DNA from: Anser cygnoides
Lineage: Eukaryota; Chordata; Aves; Anseriformes; Anatidae
Assembly: GCF_040182565.1 (NCBI RefSeq)
Contig: NC_089873.1
Coordinates: forward strand, 138,870,501 to 138,934,500
Direction of reading: 5' to 3'
DNA: 64,000 nt
The notes under the pieces were generated by a model. The model worked only from the letters and a program-made list of their open reading frames with translations. It was not told the origin of the DNA and searched no databases. Every line of letters starts with the position of its first letter. Within the stretch, counting starts at the first letter, position 1. The translations under genes and the position numbers were made by a program. Shown here piece after piece: positions 38,194-49,845 of the stretch.

Positions 38194-38902
38194 TGTACTG
38201 GGTCGGGCTGGGATGTTAACTTTCCCTGCAGCAGCCCATACAGTGCTGTGCTCTGCACTCGTAGCTAAAACAGCAATGGTATCACACCAGTGTTGTGTCT
38301 GCTGCTGAGCAGTGCTGGCACAGCATCAGGACTCTCTCTAACCCCCCTAGGGGTGGGCAAAAATGTGAGAAAAGAAACATCACCAGGGCAGCTGACCTAA
38401 ACCAACCAAAGGGATATTCCATACCATATGATGTCACACTCAGCAATAAAAGGTGGAAAAAGGAGGAAGAGGGGAGGGGTGGGCTCTCATTGCGAAAACA
38501 TCTGTCCTCCTCAGGAACACCGGCTATGTGCGTTGAGGCCCTGCTTCAAGGACATGGTCAAGCATCGCTCATTTGTGGGAAGTAGAGAGTAATTTCTTTC
38601 CTCTGCACTTCCACATAGCCTTTACTTGTTTTGTTTAGTTTTCCCTTTCCCCCTCCCTTTTCCCCTTTCCTTTTTTTCCCCTTTAGTTAAATTGTTAATT
38701 GTTTAGTTAAATTGTTTAGTTAAATTGTTTATTAATAATAATCTTTCCTTAATAATTATTTCTTTTATTTTCCTTTAATTAAATCATCCTTATCTCAACC
38801 CGTGAGTTGTTCTTTCCTTTACTTCTTCCCCTCCTCATCTAAGGAGGGGGAGTGAGAGAGCGGTTGTGGTGTTCAGCTGCCTAGCACGGTAAAACCACCA
38901 CA
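38194..38902 (+). mobile_element. Solo LTR, avian endogenous retrovirus
   Basis: A 709-base LTR beginning TGTACTGGGTC and ending CCACCACA, flanked by a perfect 5-bp duplication GGCAC. That duplication length fits ERVL/ERV3-type integrases. U3 contains 'ggcagctgacctaaaccaac', a CArG-like 'ccataccatatg', 'tgatgtca' and a TATA-like 'aataaaag' (38445-38452). Downstream is a T-rich stretch with three 'gtttagttaaattg'-type units (38693-38732), then 'ccttatctcaaccc' and 'gagggggagtgagagag'. No internal retroviral genes flank it, so recombination has removed the provirus. It belongs to the same family as 46156-46822 and shares its U5 with 8049-9110. Confidence 0.92.
38445..38452 (+). promoter_or_regulatory. 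TATA-like box of the LTR
   Basis: The sequence 'aataaaag' lies in an 81-base block (38376-38456) that is identical but for one base in the LTR at 46.2 kb. The position within the LTR fits a core promoter. Confidence 0.5.
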
Positions 38903-38907
38903 GGCAC
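38903..38907. repeat. Target-site duplication, right (GGCAC)
   Basis: Perfect copy of 38189-38193, directly after the LTR end. Confidence 0.85.
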
Positions 38908-41900
38908 CCAGAATCATTGACAAAGCAACATCAGATTTACATCTCTCTTAGGAAATCAAGGAAATAGTGCAAAAAAGGCAAGAAGAATACCTCCTAAGAA
39001 GAACTTTCCATACCAGCTACCTGGTTTTGCTGCCGGTCATGAATATAGTCATGAATAAACTGCATTAAAACACCTAGATTTTAGTTATCTCTGGGGATGG
39101 AATTTGGTCCAACATACTCAGAGGTAAATAAAACACACTAAATAATCATTGCCAGCTATGCAGCTGAGGGCACTTCTGTTTCAAGACAGAGTTGGAAAGG
39201 GGGAACTTATTCAGACAAACTTCACTGAAAATAAACAAAGAGACTATTCCAAACCTTACATTTTTGATTCCCTCTTTTACAAAATGAATATCCTAATTGT
39301 GCTGCTTTTCCTTTCCATGTCTGCAGCCAATGCAGGAAACAGAAGTGCTAAACTAAAATGACACTCCAGCTTTGACAAACCAAACCAAAACCAGGACAAG
39401 ATGGAAATCCTTTGACAAAGACTCTACTTGTGCATCTTTTAGTTTCCTTTAGATGATGAAGAAGCATTCAAAAATTTGTTTCCTCATCTCTAACAAAACG
39501 GTCTGTAAGGGTCCAGTTGGGCAACGTCAGAACACGGATAGATTTGCATAGGACAATATCTTGCACTGTTTGGTATTCAACATGTTCATTAAAAATCTAA
39601 AAATCTAATTAATCCTGTGTAAATAAAACTAAGAACTACTCATGTTTAGAATTTGGCCAGACAGCTTCTAGGTTTAATTCTCATTCTATTGTAGACCAAC
39701 ACCTTAATATGGAAGAAGAAATATCATGGGCTGACTTACTTTTTAGTACTGATCACTGTACAGAGCTTTGATGTTCGTTACATTAACTCAAAAAGATATA
39801 TTTTCTCATAGATTTAAAATTGTAATAATGAGTGACAAACAAACAAACAAAAATTAAATTCTGTTAAAAGACTGCAGTCCCAGAAATCAATGATTGAGTC
39901 CAGTGGAAGTCTGTTTTGGTTAAGGTAGGTGGGATTTAGCAGCACTGAGTGCTCAGGGGGACTATAGTTGTTGGTTTCCAGACACTGTAATATTCATAGT
40001 AATATTGGCCTCAGAAAATCTCACCAAACTGTGAAGAGTCAGCCAAGGGAAGAAATAACTCTTACATTACACAGGAATATGAGGTTTTATTGCCATCATT
40101 TTCTCTGTGTTACCTGCCCTCTCTTCAGACAGCCAGATACTGGTAGCAGCTTTAAGAGTGAGACCTCTTCTTTACAGCCAAATTTAATGCCCAGCTGCAA
40201 ACTGTTTTTCTTCCAAGAAAAATATTATTTCTGAAGAACTAAAATAACACCCCATTTTATTAGGAGTTTATTGTTTTGGTATTAGGAAGAGGAAAAATGA
40301 TGTGTCTTTAAACTTGATATCTGAGCCAATACTTTTCCTGGCATACACTTAAAGCCAAGCTTAAATGTTTGCCTGAGATCCAGAAGCTATAGAAAAATAA
40401 CGCAAGCCAGGAAATGCACTTGGAGCCAATTGGAAGTCTTTACAAACTCACTGTATACTTCAGTCTGTGTTAGTTCTTCTAAAATGATGGAACTAGATGA
40501 AAGTCATACAAGAAGGAAAACATCCATGAGTGAGTATAAGAACTACTGTGTGGCTGCTTAAGATAATTTACCATTTACAATGGATGTGCTTAGTTAAAAA
40601 AAAAAATAAAAATAAAAAGGCCAGTGTGAAATGACATTTTTCTTTCTTTTTCCTTTGCTTCATGTATCAACAGTAAGTTGTATACCATTTATATTGTTTA
40701 ACTTTTCTTTTTGGTTACAGAATTTTCCAAGTAGTCCATACAAAAGACAAGAAGAGGAAAGAGAAATGGAAAGATAGTGAACCTTATCTCTCCAGAAGAA
40801 AAGAACTGTTTTTCCAAGTTTCATTCTGTGTTTGAGCAGTGACTGTAGCATAGCTCCTTACTGTATATTTACAACACAGCATAGACCAGTAATGCTGAGC
40901 ATTGGCACGTCCTTTTAGGGTCTTTCCCTGAGAGCAGGTTTCATAAAATCCCATTGTTCTCCCACTATCCAGGCTGTCTGGATAGGTCTCAATACTTCTG
41001 AGTGGTATTCACAGGTAACAGGAGTGAGATGGAGTAACTGATTCCATGATTAAGAAATATCAGAGAGAGAGGAACAGCTTCAGTTTTAAACTTTATCCAT
41101 ATCATCTAAACTTGGTGCTTCTGTGAAATGGGGTTAGAATTACCAGCCTCTATCTGGACCAGGAAGGAAATCAGTATGCACAGTGCTGATGGAGACCCAT
41201 CTTAACAGCCAAAGGTCAGGTGAGACCACCAGATCCCACAATGACACTAGACTCCCATATTTTATGGGATCCAAATCCTGATCAATATCTTGTACTGTAA
41301 AACAAACTCAATTTATAAATTTGAAGCTGTTAAGCTATAACATAATAAGTTAAATGTTCACCTAGGCTCTTAAGAAGAATGTGAGGTAACTGCATACATT
41401 TTCAAGTGAAAACTCTGATTAGAGACTCTGAAGTACTTTCCCAGTTAGGTGGGTAATATGTAGATCGTATCCTGAATGCAGATATTTACATTCTGCCTAA
41501 ATATTGTCTCAGATGCTTAGACATTTCTTATTTAGCTTCCCAACAGTTACTTATTTTACAGAATCATCATTCATTTATTTAAATACATCTTTCAACATGC
41601 AAGAGGGTTTTTTTTGTTGTTGTTTTTAATAAAACAGTTGTTTGGTTTTTTTTTTCAAATTATCAGTGTTTTTTCCCCTGACTCAAACAAAACACACACC
41701 AAACCAATCAACATCAAAAATAAGGCACATGGAATAGAAAGAATTATGGAAGAATGCAATGTTTGTTTGCTTGTTTATTCATTTAAAGTTCCTTTCCATG
41801 TAATCAACATTTGCAACTAGGTGGAGAAAGCACTGAACAAAGCTGACTGACTGGGATGGAGAATTATCTTTTTTGCTGCCTGGACATCTTTTTAGGAAAC

Positions 41901-44900
41901 TAAACCCACAATGTTTCAGAAGAAAACTTATAAATTACATTGCAATTAAAATGATATCTTAAAAAACAAAACAAAACAAAATACTAGCCATTTGCTCCTT
42001 GAAATAATCTTGGGCCTTGTCTGTATCTCATTAAGTCTGTCAAAGCATGGGCAAAAATGAGATTCATTTAATCAAAAGTACATTTCTACACTAGATTTCC
42101 TTGCAATAAAATCAATCGTTTCTGCAAAGATTTACCTGAACTTCTTCTCTGTATGTGCTGTGTGTTTTGTTTTGTTTTGTTTTAATACTGCTCCTCTCCT
42201 TACCAAAGCAATAGCTGTGCTAAATAAACCCAATGAAAATGACACTTCAGTTAAGAGAAAGGTTATTAAGAGAGCTAAGAGTGTTTATGATAAACTCTCT
42301 GCTGGGTGTTCAGAAAACTCTCTATAATCAGCATCTTATATAGACTGTTACTAGAAAATAGATAAACTACTGAAGTGATACCATCTGTCATATCCTATGC
42401 TGCAAATAGCAATTATCAGTTGAATATATTGAAAGGTAGCTACATTGTTGGCTTTTTTCCTGTGGGGTTCTGTATAAATCATTTTTTTATTATTAAAAAA
42501 TAACATAAAGCCCAACAGAATTTAACCTGTAGGATTTTTTTTATTATTATTATTATTTTTTGATCCATGTTAAGGACAACAAACTACTGACTGATTACCA
42601 GAAAATATTGTAAGACATTTCCCTCGTGTCTCTTCTTTCCTTTCTATCTGTATTTGTAATTACTTTCTTGGCTTCCTATGTGTTTGGTAACCCAGCAGTT
42701 GTATTTCATTCAAACCATACTTGCATAGTTTTTAGATTGTTACATAATGTCGAGTTCCTGATTTGCAATGCATTATGCCCTGTCTCCTGTGATAACTCAG
42801 TCTGCTTAATGGGACAGATGATGTCTATGAAAGCCATAAGCAGCCAAGGTGAAGCAACACTTCTTAATTTTGCTTTTATTTTTCATAGTTTTTTAACTGT
42901 TAGGCTCAGGAGAGAGGAAACACACATTGCTGTTGTCACCCTGTTATATTGCAGACCATAACTTTAAACCTAAGAGATGGGAAATCTGGAACAGGTCTGC
43001 AGAAGCTCATGTTCTTCAAGAGAAAGATAGCTGAATCGAACACTGGGTAAACATTTGTTTATACATCACACTGAGGGTCACTGGAGGAGGCCTGCAGTTA
43101 TTTAGAGACACAGAAGATGCAACCAGTATGAGACTTGGACAAGTATACAACTAAATTGGAGAACAGTGAGTATCTAAGGTCAGGAAGCTGGAAAAGAGCC
43201 TTAAAGCTAAGGCGAAAGATTTTGAAGCAAAAGAAGGCAGAGTGCGTTAAAAGTTACCTGTGACAGATCAGTGTAGCCAGAACAGTGTGCTATACAATAA
43301 AAATAAAAATATACCCATTTATGGAAAGTTTTATAGAAATATTTTGCAGGCAATCTTGTGGAACTCATGCGTTATGCACTAAAATAATGGGAATATTGTC
43401 AAGAGATGACACTCTTTTCTCCTTGATAAAATCCTGATTAAAACCCAAAAAGAAATATTCAGAAACATCAAAGTCACAGCTTTATCTTTCTGAAGAAGAG
43501 CTGGAAGGATCAGGCTGTGTCCAACCATTTTCTGGCACTTGTTTGGTATTATGAAATTCCTTGACTTATTTTCAAGGAGTCTGGAATGTAACCACTGTTC
43601 TAAAAATCATCTGTTATCTCGGATGGGAAGGACTTTGTTTAAAGGCGAGATGGGTTTTGCTGCTTGTTTTATCAGCTACTGTGCTAATTTCAAAAGTACT
43701 TAGTTGACTGAAAATTGTTTACTTGACTATAATCTCAGTTGCCAGTAGAGTGCATATATTTTATTTGTGAGCTTCCTTCTAGTTGCAACCTGATTTCCTA
43801 AAAGTTTATGCCTCACTGTCTGCTAGTCTCCTTTTAATGCCTTTCATATTTTTAGTCAAATTCAGCCAAATTCAAGAAGCAATTAAGGTCTCAAACATGG
43901 CAAAATCTCATGAGATATGGGGACTGGGTAAAGGAGAGAGAGCTAAATTATGCATCACTGAATGAAAGTCATTAATGGGAACTCAACTTCTATATGTTAT
44001 ATGGTGTCTCTTGTCATGGGATAATTGGCAGGTGTAAGGATCTGTAGCACCCTTGGACTGAGCTGGCACCAGGAAGGCAGGAGGGAGCTATTCCTATTTG
44101 CTACATTTACTTGTTTAGAGCAGCCGGTGTGCTTGATACACACTGTGGGCAAGACTGCGGGATCAACTTGGGCCTGTCTCACTCAGAAACCACATAGGAG
44201 AAGCAGCCCAAGCAGGTGGCTCTGCCCTCCTGCCCTGGGGGCCAGGGGAACCACCTCCCTCCTGCCCAGCCCCACCAGACCCGTTGTGCTCTGCCTTGCT
44301 TGCCTTCGCAGCATGCCAGAGCCATGAGGACCCACACCCTCATCCCAGGAGTGGGACATGTTACCTGAGACTTTCCCAGGTGGAGGTGGAGACTCAAAAA
44401 TGTGCCCAGGGGGTACAAGTAGCCATTTCTGGCCACAGACCAGAGAGAACCAGAGGTTTCTTCTAACTACATTGGTGCAGTGCAACTACCTTGTCCCTTC
44501 CCTAGGAGCTTTTCTTCTGTCAGCACAGTATTCCCTGGTTGTAAAGCTTACCCACATTAAGACAACAGCTGATAAGGAGTTTAGCTAATTATAAAATGAC
44601 TGCAGTCCCTGAAACTGGTAAGTGGAAAACCATGTCCCAGGTTAACAGCCCTACTGCTGGGAGAATCATTTTATTCACACTAGGCTGGAACTAGTTAAAA
44701 AAACAGTGTGTGAAATGTGCAGGCAATATACTACTGCATAAGCCCACTTCACTGAGGCTAACTTTATAAGTCCTTGGCCAATGTTTACTTATCCACAATA
44801 AGCCTACTGTAAATAATTAAAAGGCTTCTTTGTTTCCTTTCTAGTTTGTGTGCTGTACGGTTGGTTTATTGTTGTTGGGTGGCAAGTTACAAGGATTTCC

Positions 44901-46150
44901 TAGGCCAGCTCATTTATTTTATTTGGCTATTGGGCCTTGCTGCCGTTTGGAAATTTCCTGATTTCAGTTGTATTTTCTGGGCTGGTTTCAGAGTCCTTTA
45001 AGCATCAGCAATCTAAAGAGAGAAACTGTTATGGTTAATCAAGCGCTGTGGCAGTTAACATGAGCCTCATACAGCAGCCCTGCTTGCACCCTTGAGCTCC
45101 TGGTGTCTTTCATCACCAGCCTCCCCATCCTTCTTCCTCATGGCATTCTTCCTCCTAGCAAAGGTAGCCAAAAATTGTTGTGGGAGATCGGGTGATGAAA
45201 GGCAGAGACCATTATCAGTAACAAGTTCATGAAATCTCACAACCCCACAGGAAGGCCACATCATCCTCCTTAAAATACACAGGGGAAAAAAAATCTGAGA
45301 AAGCCCATGCAGGCTCACAGTGGAAACCTGCAGCAGAACAAATCAACCCCATCTCTTCCCTGTCACTGAGTAGGCCCTAACCATTAGGTCCTTTTCTTCA
45401 TGATAGTGCAAAGACAGGGAGGTAGAGAAGGAGGGTTAGGAAGTAGAAATATCAGTGAATACATTACTGTTGGAGGTGCAAGGAGTTTGTAATGGTAGAG
45501 ATCTTAAGAGTTATTTTAATGTCGCTTATTTCATAGAGAATTTGTTATTCAATATAATAACAATATAATTATAATATAGTAATTCCTGTTAAAAAAGTAA
45601 GTTCTTGTTTGAAGCTTGATGATGGCAATCCCATTTCCTAGTATGAAGTGCTAAAGAGACACAGGGCTCTTACAAATGGGACGTAGACATGAGCCTTGAA
45701 GAGACAGAAGTGATGGCGTACTTCAGAACCACCACTAAGGAGAAGGAGGAGAGCAAAGGGCAGCAGACAAACTTCTCTCCCATAAATGCCAGGCCTTCTC
45801 ACAATGTTAATGTCATGCATACGCAGAGGTGTAACATCCGTGGGAGATCAGTTTTGTCTTTTCAAAATATACCTTCTTTTAAGGGCAGTCACCCTAAAGC
45901 TTAAAAAAAATGAATGAACATTAACATACTCAAAATATACCCGGTTTTGTAGTGGGAGTGTATGGTCTTTTTTAAAGGGTCATTTTACAGAGCAAACATT
46001 TAGGTCCCTAAAACATTAACCAAAGATTCTTGAACAGAATTCTTCCCGTCAATGATGGGCTACATGTATAAGTATCATTATCATTACAAAATGAGCACAA
46101 CAGTAGGAGGATTCGCTTTTCATTTACCAGAGTTAAAGAGATGATGCTTA
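38908..46150. other. Non-coding unique DNA
   Basis: No gene recognised. The segment 44.18-44.48 kb is GC-richer with overlapping ORFs on both strands up to 100 codons, but none has a recognisable domain. The 42.6 kb ORF with a hydrophobic start begins at GTG, not ATG. A faint MIR-like phrase lies near 41.12 kb. Confidence 0.55.
42536..42560. repeat. (TTA)n microsatellite
   Basis: Poly(T) followed by about five TTA units and T again. Confidence 0.85.
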
Positions 46151-46155
46151 ATAAT
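46151..46155. repeat. Target-site duplication, left (ATAAT)
   Basis: Matches 46823-46827 perfectly and fixes the LTR start at TGCACTGAGTC. Confidence 0.85.
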
Positions 46156-46448
46156 TGCACTGAGTCTGGCTGGAATGGACCAAACTTTCCCCACAGCAGC
46201 CCGTATAGGGTTATGCTCTGCACTTGTAGGTAGAAGAGCATTGGTATCTCACCGATGTTTTGCCTCTTGCTGTCTCTTGCTCTTTGTTTGAGTAGTGCTG
46301 GCACATCATCAAGACTCTCTTCAAACTCCAAAAAGACAGTAGGCTGAGGGTGGGCAAGTGGTGGGGAGCGAACATCACCAGGGCAGCTGACCTAAACCAA
46401 CCAAAGGGATATTCCATACCCTATGATGTCACACTCAGCAATAAAAGG

Positions 46449-46477
46449 TGGGGAAGGGGAAGGGGAAGGGGAAGGAG
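46449..46477 (+). repeat. (GGGGAA)n within the LTR
   Basis: Four consecutive GGGGAA units just downstream of the TATA-like box. The related LTR at 38.2 kb has a mixed purine stretch at this place. Confidence 0.85.
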
Positions 46478-46727
46478 GTTTCTTGTGAAAACATCTGTCC
46501 TCCTGAACAACTGCTATGTGGATTGGGGCCCTGCTTCCCAGGATGTGGCCAGACATCACTCGTTGGAAAGCAGAGAATTGCTTTCTCTCTCTTTTTGCTT
46601 CCATGTGGCCTTTGCTTGTTTTTTTGTTTGTTTTGTTTTGTTTTTTTTTTCCCATTGCTTTTCCCTTTAATTAAATTATCCTTATCTCAACCTGTGAACC
46701 TTTCCTTTCCCATCATTCCCTTCCCAT

Positions 46728-46756
46728 CCCCCCCCCCCCCCCCCCCCCCCCCCCCC
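46728..46756. repeat. Poly(C)29 tract in the LTR U5
   Basis: Twenty-nine C in a row, replacing the mixed C/T stretch seen in related LTRs. The length may be imprecise. The complementary strand is G29. Confidence 0.9.
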
Positions 46757-46822
46757 ATTTTAGGAGGAGTGAGAGAGCAGTTGTGGCAGAGTTCAGCTGT
46801 CCCTCAGTGTAAAACTATCACA

Positions 46823-46827
46823 ATAAT
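46823..46827. repeat. Target-site duplication, right (ATAAT)
   Basis: Perfect copy of 46151-46155 directly after the LTR. Confidence 0.85.
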
Positions 46828-46959
46828 ATGCTATGAAGGATTACTTTCCTCTTTCACAGTCTGGATGTGCTCCTCAACCACACTGATGCCATATCATGGG
46901 TTCAGAAATGAACCAAACACACCCTCATACCTTTGGAGCCTGCTTTAGAAAGCATGATC

Positions 46960-47760
46960 ATTTAGGCCAAAGAACAGATGAAGCAGTTCATAGTAAACAA
47001 GCCTAAAAACAGACTGATTTTGTTCAGTCCGTGTCATTTCATCTGTGACAGCTGCCCAAAGTGCCCAAGGTGCCAGTTATTATTGACTATGCCACCAACT
47101 CTGTTCTAGGGCTGTATTTTACAGACTGGAATTCTGAGCTGACAAACAGGTTTTGCTGTTTGCCATGTGCTCCTGCATTTGCTCATCCATCTGGATTGAT
47201 ATGCCTAGCAAGAGATTAGCACTAGGGGTCCTTGATCCTTTGCAAAGGCCTCTAGGCAGTTCCGTCTCACACACGATAAATAATAAATAACATTAATGGA
47301 ATGCCAAGAATGTCATTAATAATTTTCAGATATGTAATTCATATTTAGAAGCATTTCAGGCATTATAAAAAGCTCAACTACCAATGACACCAAAATGTTC
47401 TTCTGAGTGTGTGACAAAGAAACTGTGGCCACTAAGAATGTGTCACTATTGTTTTTGTTTTTTGTTTTTTGCTTTTTTGTTATTACCTTTATTTATTTAT
47501 TTATTTTAACCTGAGACTCTAATTAGAACTGACTGAAAACTTGACAGCTGAACATTGAGAAGAACTGATCTTATAACTTAAAATCTCATGGCCATGCACA
47601 GGATTGTTGGGGTTGTTCAAGGCTAATGATATTGATACAAGTAGCCCATGCAAACAAGGAGACTTTAGAGCTAATAAGTGAGTCATTACACGTAGTCTGA
47701 ATGTGAAAACAATTGACAGTAAATGGGTTCAGGAAAAGATACATAAATACTATAGAACAA
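46960..47760. promoter_or_regulatory. Candidate conserved enhancer (speculative)
   Basis: Complex, repeat-poor sequence, apart from a T-rich and TTTA tract at about 47452-47511, with a notable set of developmental motifs. These are 'tgacagctg' at 47046-47054 and again at 47542-47550 (MEIS/TGIF-type next to an E-box), 'catctg', homeodomain cores around 47290-47335 ('cattaatg', 'cattaataat', 'gtaattc') and 'taattag' near 47519. I cannot test conservation, and such motifs are common in AT-rich DNA. This is a judgement from texture only. Confidence 0.2.
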
Positions 47761-48378
47761 TCTGTATGGAGGACAGTCGCTAATGAGTGACCAAAGAGGA
47801 GAACACAAACCCACAGAGGAGGCTATTAATGTTGTTATGTACCACTGAAGCGTGAAATAGCACTAGAAGTTGCATGTATAAGGAAACGAACAACTGAGTC
47901 ATGCTTTTTAGTGTGTTGGGTAAAATTTAGTAAACTCCTCCTTTGGTTACTACACTTGGAAAATAAGATTTCTCAGATCAAGCCCCAGCTCTTCTTAGTC
48001 ACTGAACCAGCTCAGCCAATGCAAAAAGATTACTTTTCTTCTGTCACATCTACATGATATCAGAAACAGGCCTAGCACTTTGTAAATGGAAGAAAGCGAA
48101 AATGGTTTTATAGGCTAATTCAGCCAAGGTGATGAACAATACTAGTAACACTTAAAGCTAACTCCATAATTAAATTATCCTTGTAATCATGGTCAGAGTA
48201 CCAATATTTTTCTGAATGGAACCTCTTAGACAAACTTCTGCAGCAGTATGAAGACCAGCAAATTCTTGTGTCTGGGAAGAACCCGCTGACAGCAGAGGGA
48301 AATGGGTGCAGGAGTCCATTTGAAACAATAGGTATTTAAATGCAGGCTTCCCTAAGCAATGTTGGTACTCACATTGCA

Positions 48379-48441
48379 GTCAAAGGGGATTATCAATACA
48401 ATCAGTGGTTCTCAATACATTGATCTCCAATCCCCTTTGAC
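48379..48441. repeat. Inverted repeat, 13-bp perfect arms
   Basis: GTCAAAGGGGATT (48379-48391) is the exact reverse complement of 48429-48441, with a 37-base loop. Inside the arms 'atcaat' also pairs, after a 4-base offset. The loop contains 'cagtggttctcaa' (48403-48415), which resembles the terminal inverted repeat of hAT-Charlie/MER5-type DNA transposons, so this may be the end of an old hAT element. Confidence 0.6.
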
Positions 48442-48789
48442 GGGGTTGTTGTCCCTCCTGATACACACAGTAGCACATGGGTCTCCTAGTGGTCCTGTGC
48501 TACCTGTGCCAGATTTACATAGATACTTCAAATACTAGAAGGCATCTTAGGTGGCACAAAACACCTAATTTTAGGTCAAATAAATCTAGAGGGCTTTTCA
48601 ATTGATGAAAAATAGGAGTCTGCTTTAGAGTGAGTCCCAGTACTGCATGAGTGAGTTTCAAAAGAAGTTCCCTTCTGGAAGGCCAAAATTTACTTTTACT
48701 TTTAATAAATTTAACACCACTAATCCTTGGAACATTTCCAGAGGACAAGATATGGGTGCCCAAATGTTGTTGCTGGCCACCATATGACG

Positions 48790-49065
48790 CACCCTAGGGT
48801 ATTCAAGACGTCTGCTTGGAATTTGCAGATATGACACAGGGGGTTTGGAAGGCCTCCGTCCTTTCAGAGTGGGTTTGTTTCAGTTGTCAAACACAGATTT
48901 CTTTCCATTGTCCCTTGAAATGCCCTATCTTACCACACCTGGCCTCCATCTGCAGCTCCAGGGTGCACAGGTCTCCAAAAGTTCCTGTGATACATCTGCC
49001 AACCGTGTGGATTTTTTTTGCATATACTGCAAATAGCACCGAGCACTTATATTTAGTCAATTGAA
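48790..49065 (+). repeat. Unnamed interspersed repeat, copy B
   Basis: The longest copy of the family also seen at 34.79-34.99 kb and perhaps 35.76 kb. The upstream part carries 'agacgtctgcttggaatttg' and 'agatatgacacagg'. The downstream part carries 'cacctggcctccatctgcag', 'cacaggtctcc' and 'cctgtgatacatctgcca'. The limits are approximate, and similarity may extend upstream toward 48.5 kb. Confidence 0.5.
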
Positions 49066-49812
49066 CCAGTGAAGACCAATGATAGGAAACAAAAGGCATA
49101 ATACATGGAGCTGTAAGCAGCAATAAGCACAAATGTTCTCTTTTGGAGAATTGGATTTGGATCAGAGATTGAATTCCTCACATTAGTCCACAATTGGGCA
49201 GCTCAGTTCACCTCAAATAATTAGTGGGTGTAGTTTGGATCTTGTGTTGAATTTTGTTTCAGAAAGAGTAATTTCAAGATGAAGTCTTAAAAGAAGTTAG
49301 GACCAATTTCATTAACAGTAGCTGTCTGCTGTTGAAAGTGTGTGTCTCAAATCTGCAATGAGTACAAATTCCTTTTCACTAAAGTCATTTGCCAAAACAC
49401 TGTAATTCATCTCAGCAAGTAGGGATTTTTAAATTATTTTAACAGCTTTTTAAATTATCTTAACTGGTTCTTGTAATCCTGTGACTGTACAATGCCTCTA
49501 TTTGTCAGAAATCAAACAGATAGCAAATGCCTAGAGCTCTGTAAACAGTACAGATTCAAGCAATCCTCCAAAGAAATTATCATTTATCATTTACTCCTAT
49601 TCCAGAAAAACGTGAGAAGGAATTTATCCTTTTCCCTATATATTTGTACTATCCCAGTGTTTTTGTTTTTTCTTTCCTATACTGAGACTATTTTTCAGTG
49701 TTAATGCATCATGTCACAGAAACTTGGTATTAGATTAGGACTCATCAATATGGGAAAAAAATATATACTTTATTACTCATATCTTTTGTCTGGTACTTGA
49801 GAGGCAACAAAT

Positions 49813-49845
49813 GGAAAAAAAAAAAAAGAAGAAGAAAAAAAAAAA
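49813..49845. repeat. Interrupted poly(A) tract
   Basis: A13, GAAGAAG, then A11 followed by GC. Similar in layout to the tracts at 7.0, 17.4 and 54.3 kb. Confidence 0.9.

Larger units (their letters stand above)
46156..46822 (+). mobile_element. Solo LTR, same family as at 38.2 kb
   Basis: A 667-base LTR from TGCACTGAGTCTGGCTGG to 'aaaactatcaca', flanked by a perfect 5-bp duplication ATAAT. The block 46371-46451 differs at a single base from 38376-38456. It contains the TATA-like 'aataaaagg' and runs into a (GGGGAA)n expansion (46449-46477). The 3' part holds T-rich sequence, 'ccttatctcaacctg', a run of 29 C (46728-46756) where related copies have mixed pyrimidines, then 'aggagtgagagagcag'. 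No internal retroviral sequence flanks it. The element is inactive as a virus. Confidence 0.92.

Noticed and set aside
41090..41160. MIR-like phrase 'tgtgaaatggggttagaatt'
   Set aside because: Only one short word fits the MIR 3' region and the neighbouring blocks do not follow.
42626..42961. 111-codon ORF with a hydrophobic start
   Set aside because: It begins at GTG, which is not a usual animal start, and matches no family. The hydrophobic start is expected from T-rich DNA.
44180..44485. GC-richer stretch with ORFs on both strands, considered as an exon
   Set aside because: No splice-site pair with a conserved frame, no known domain, and competing ORFs of equal length in other frames.
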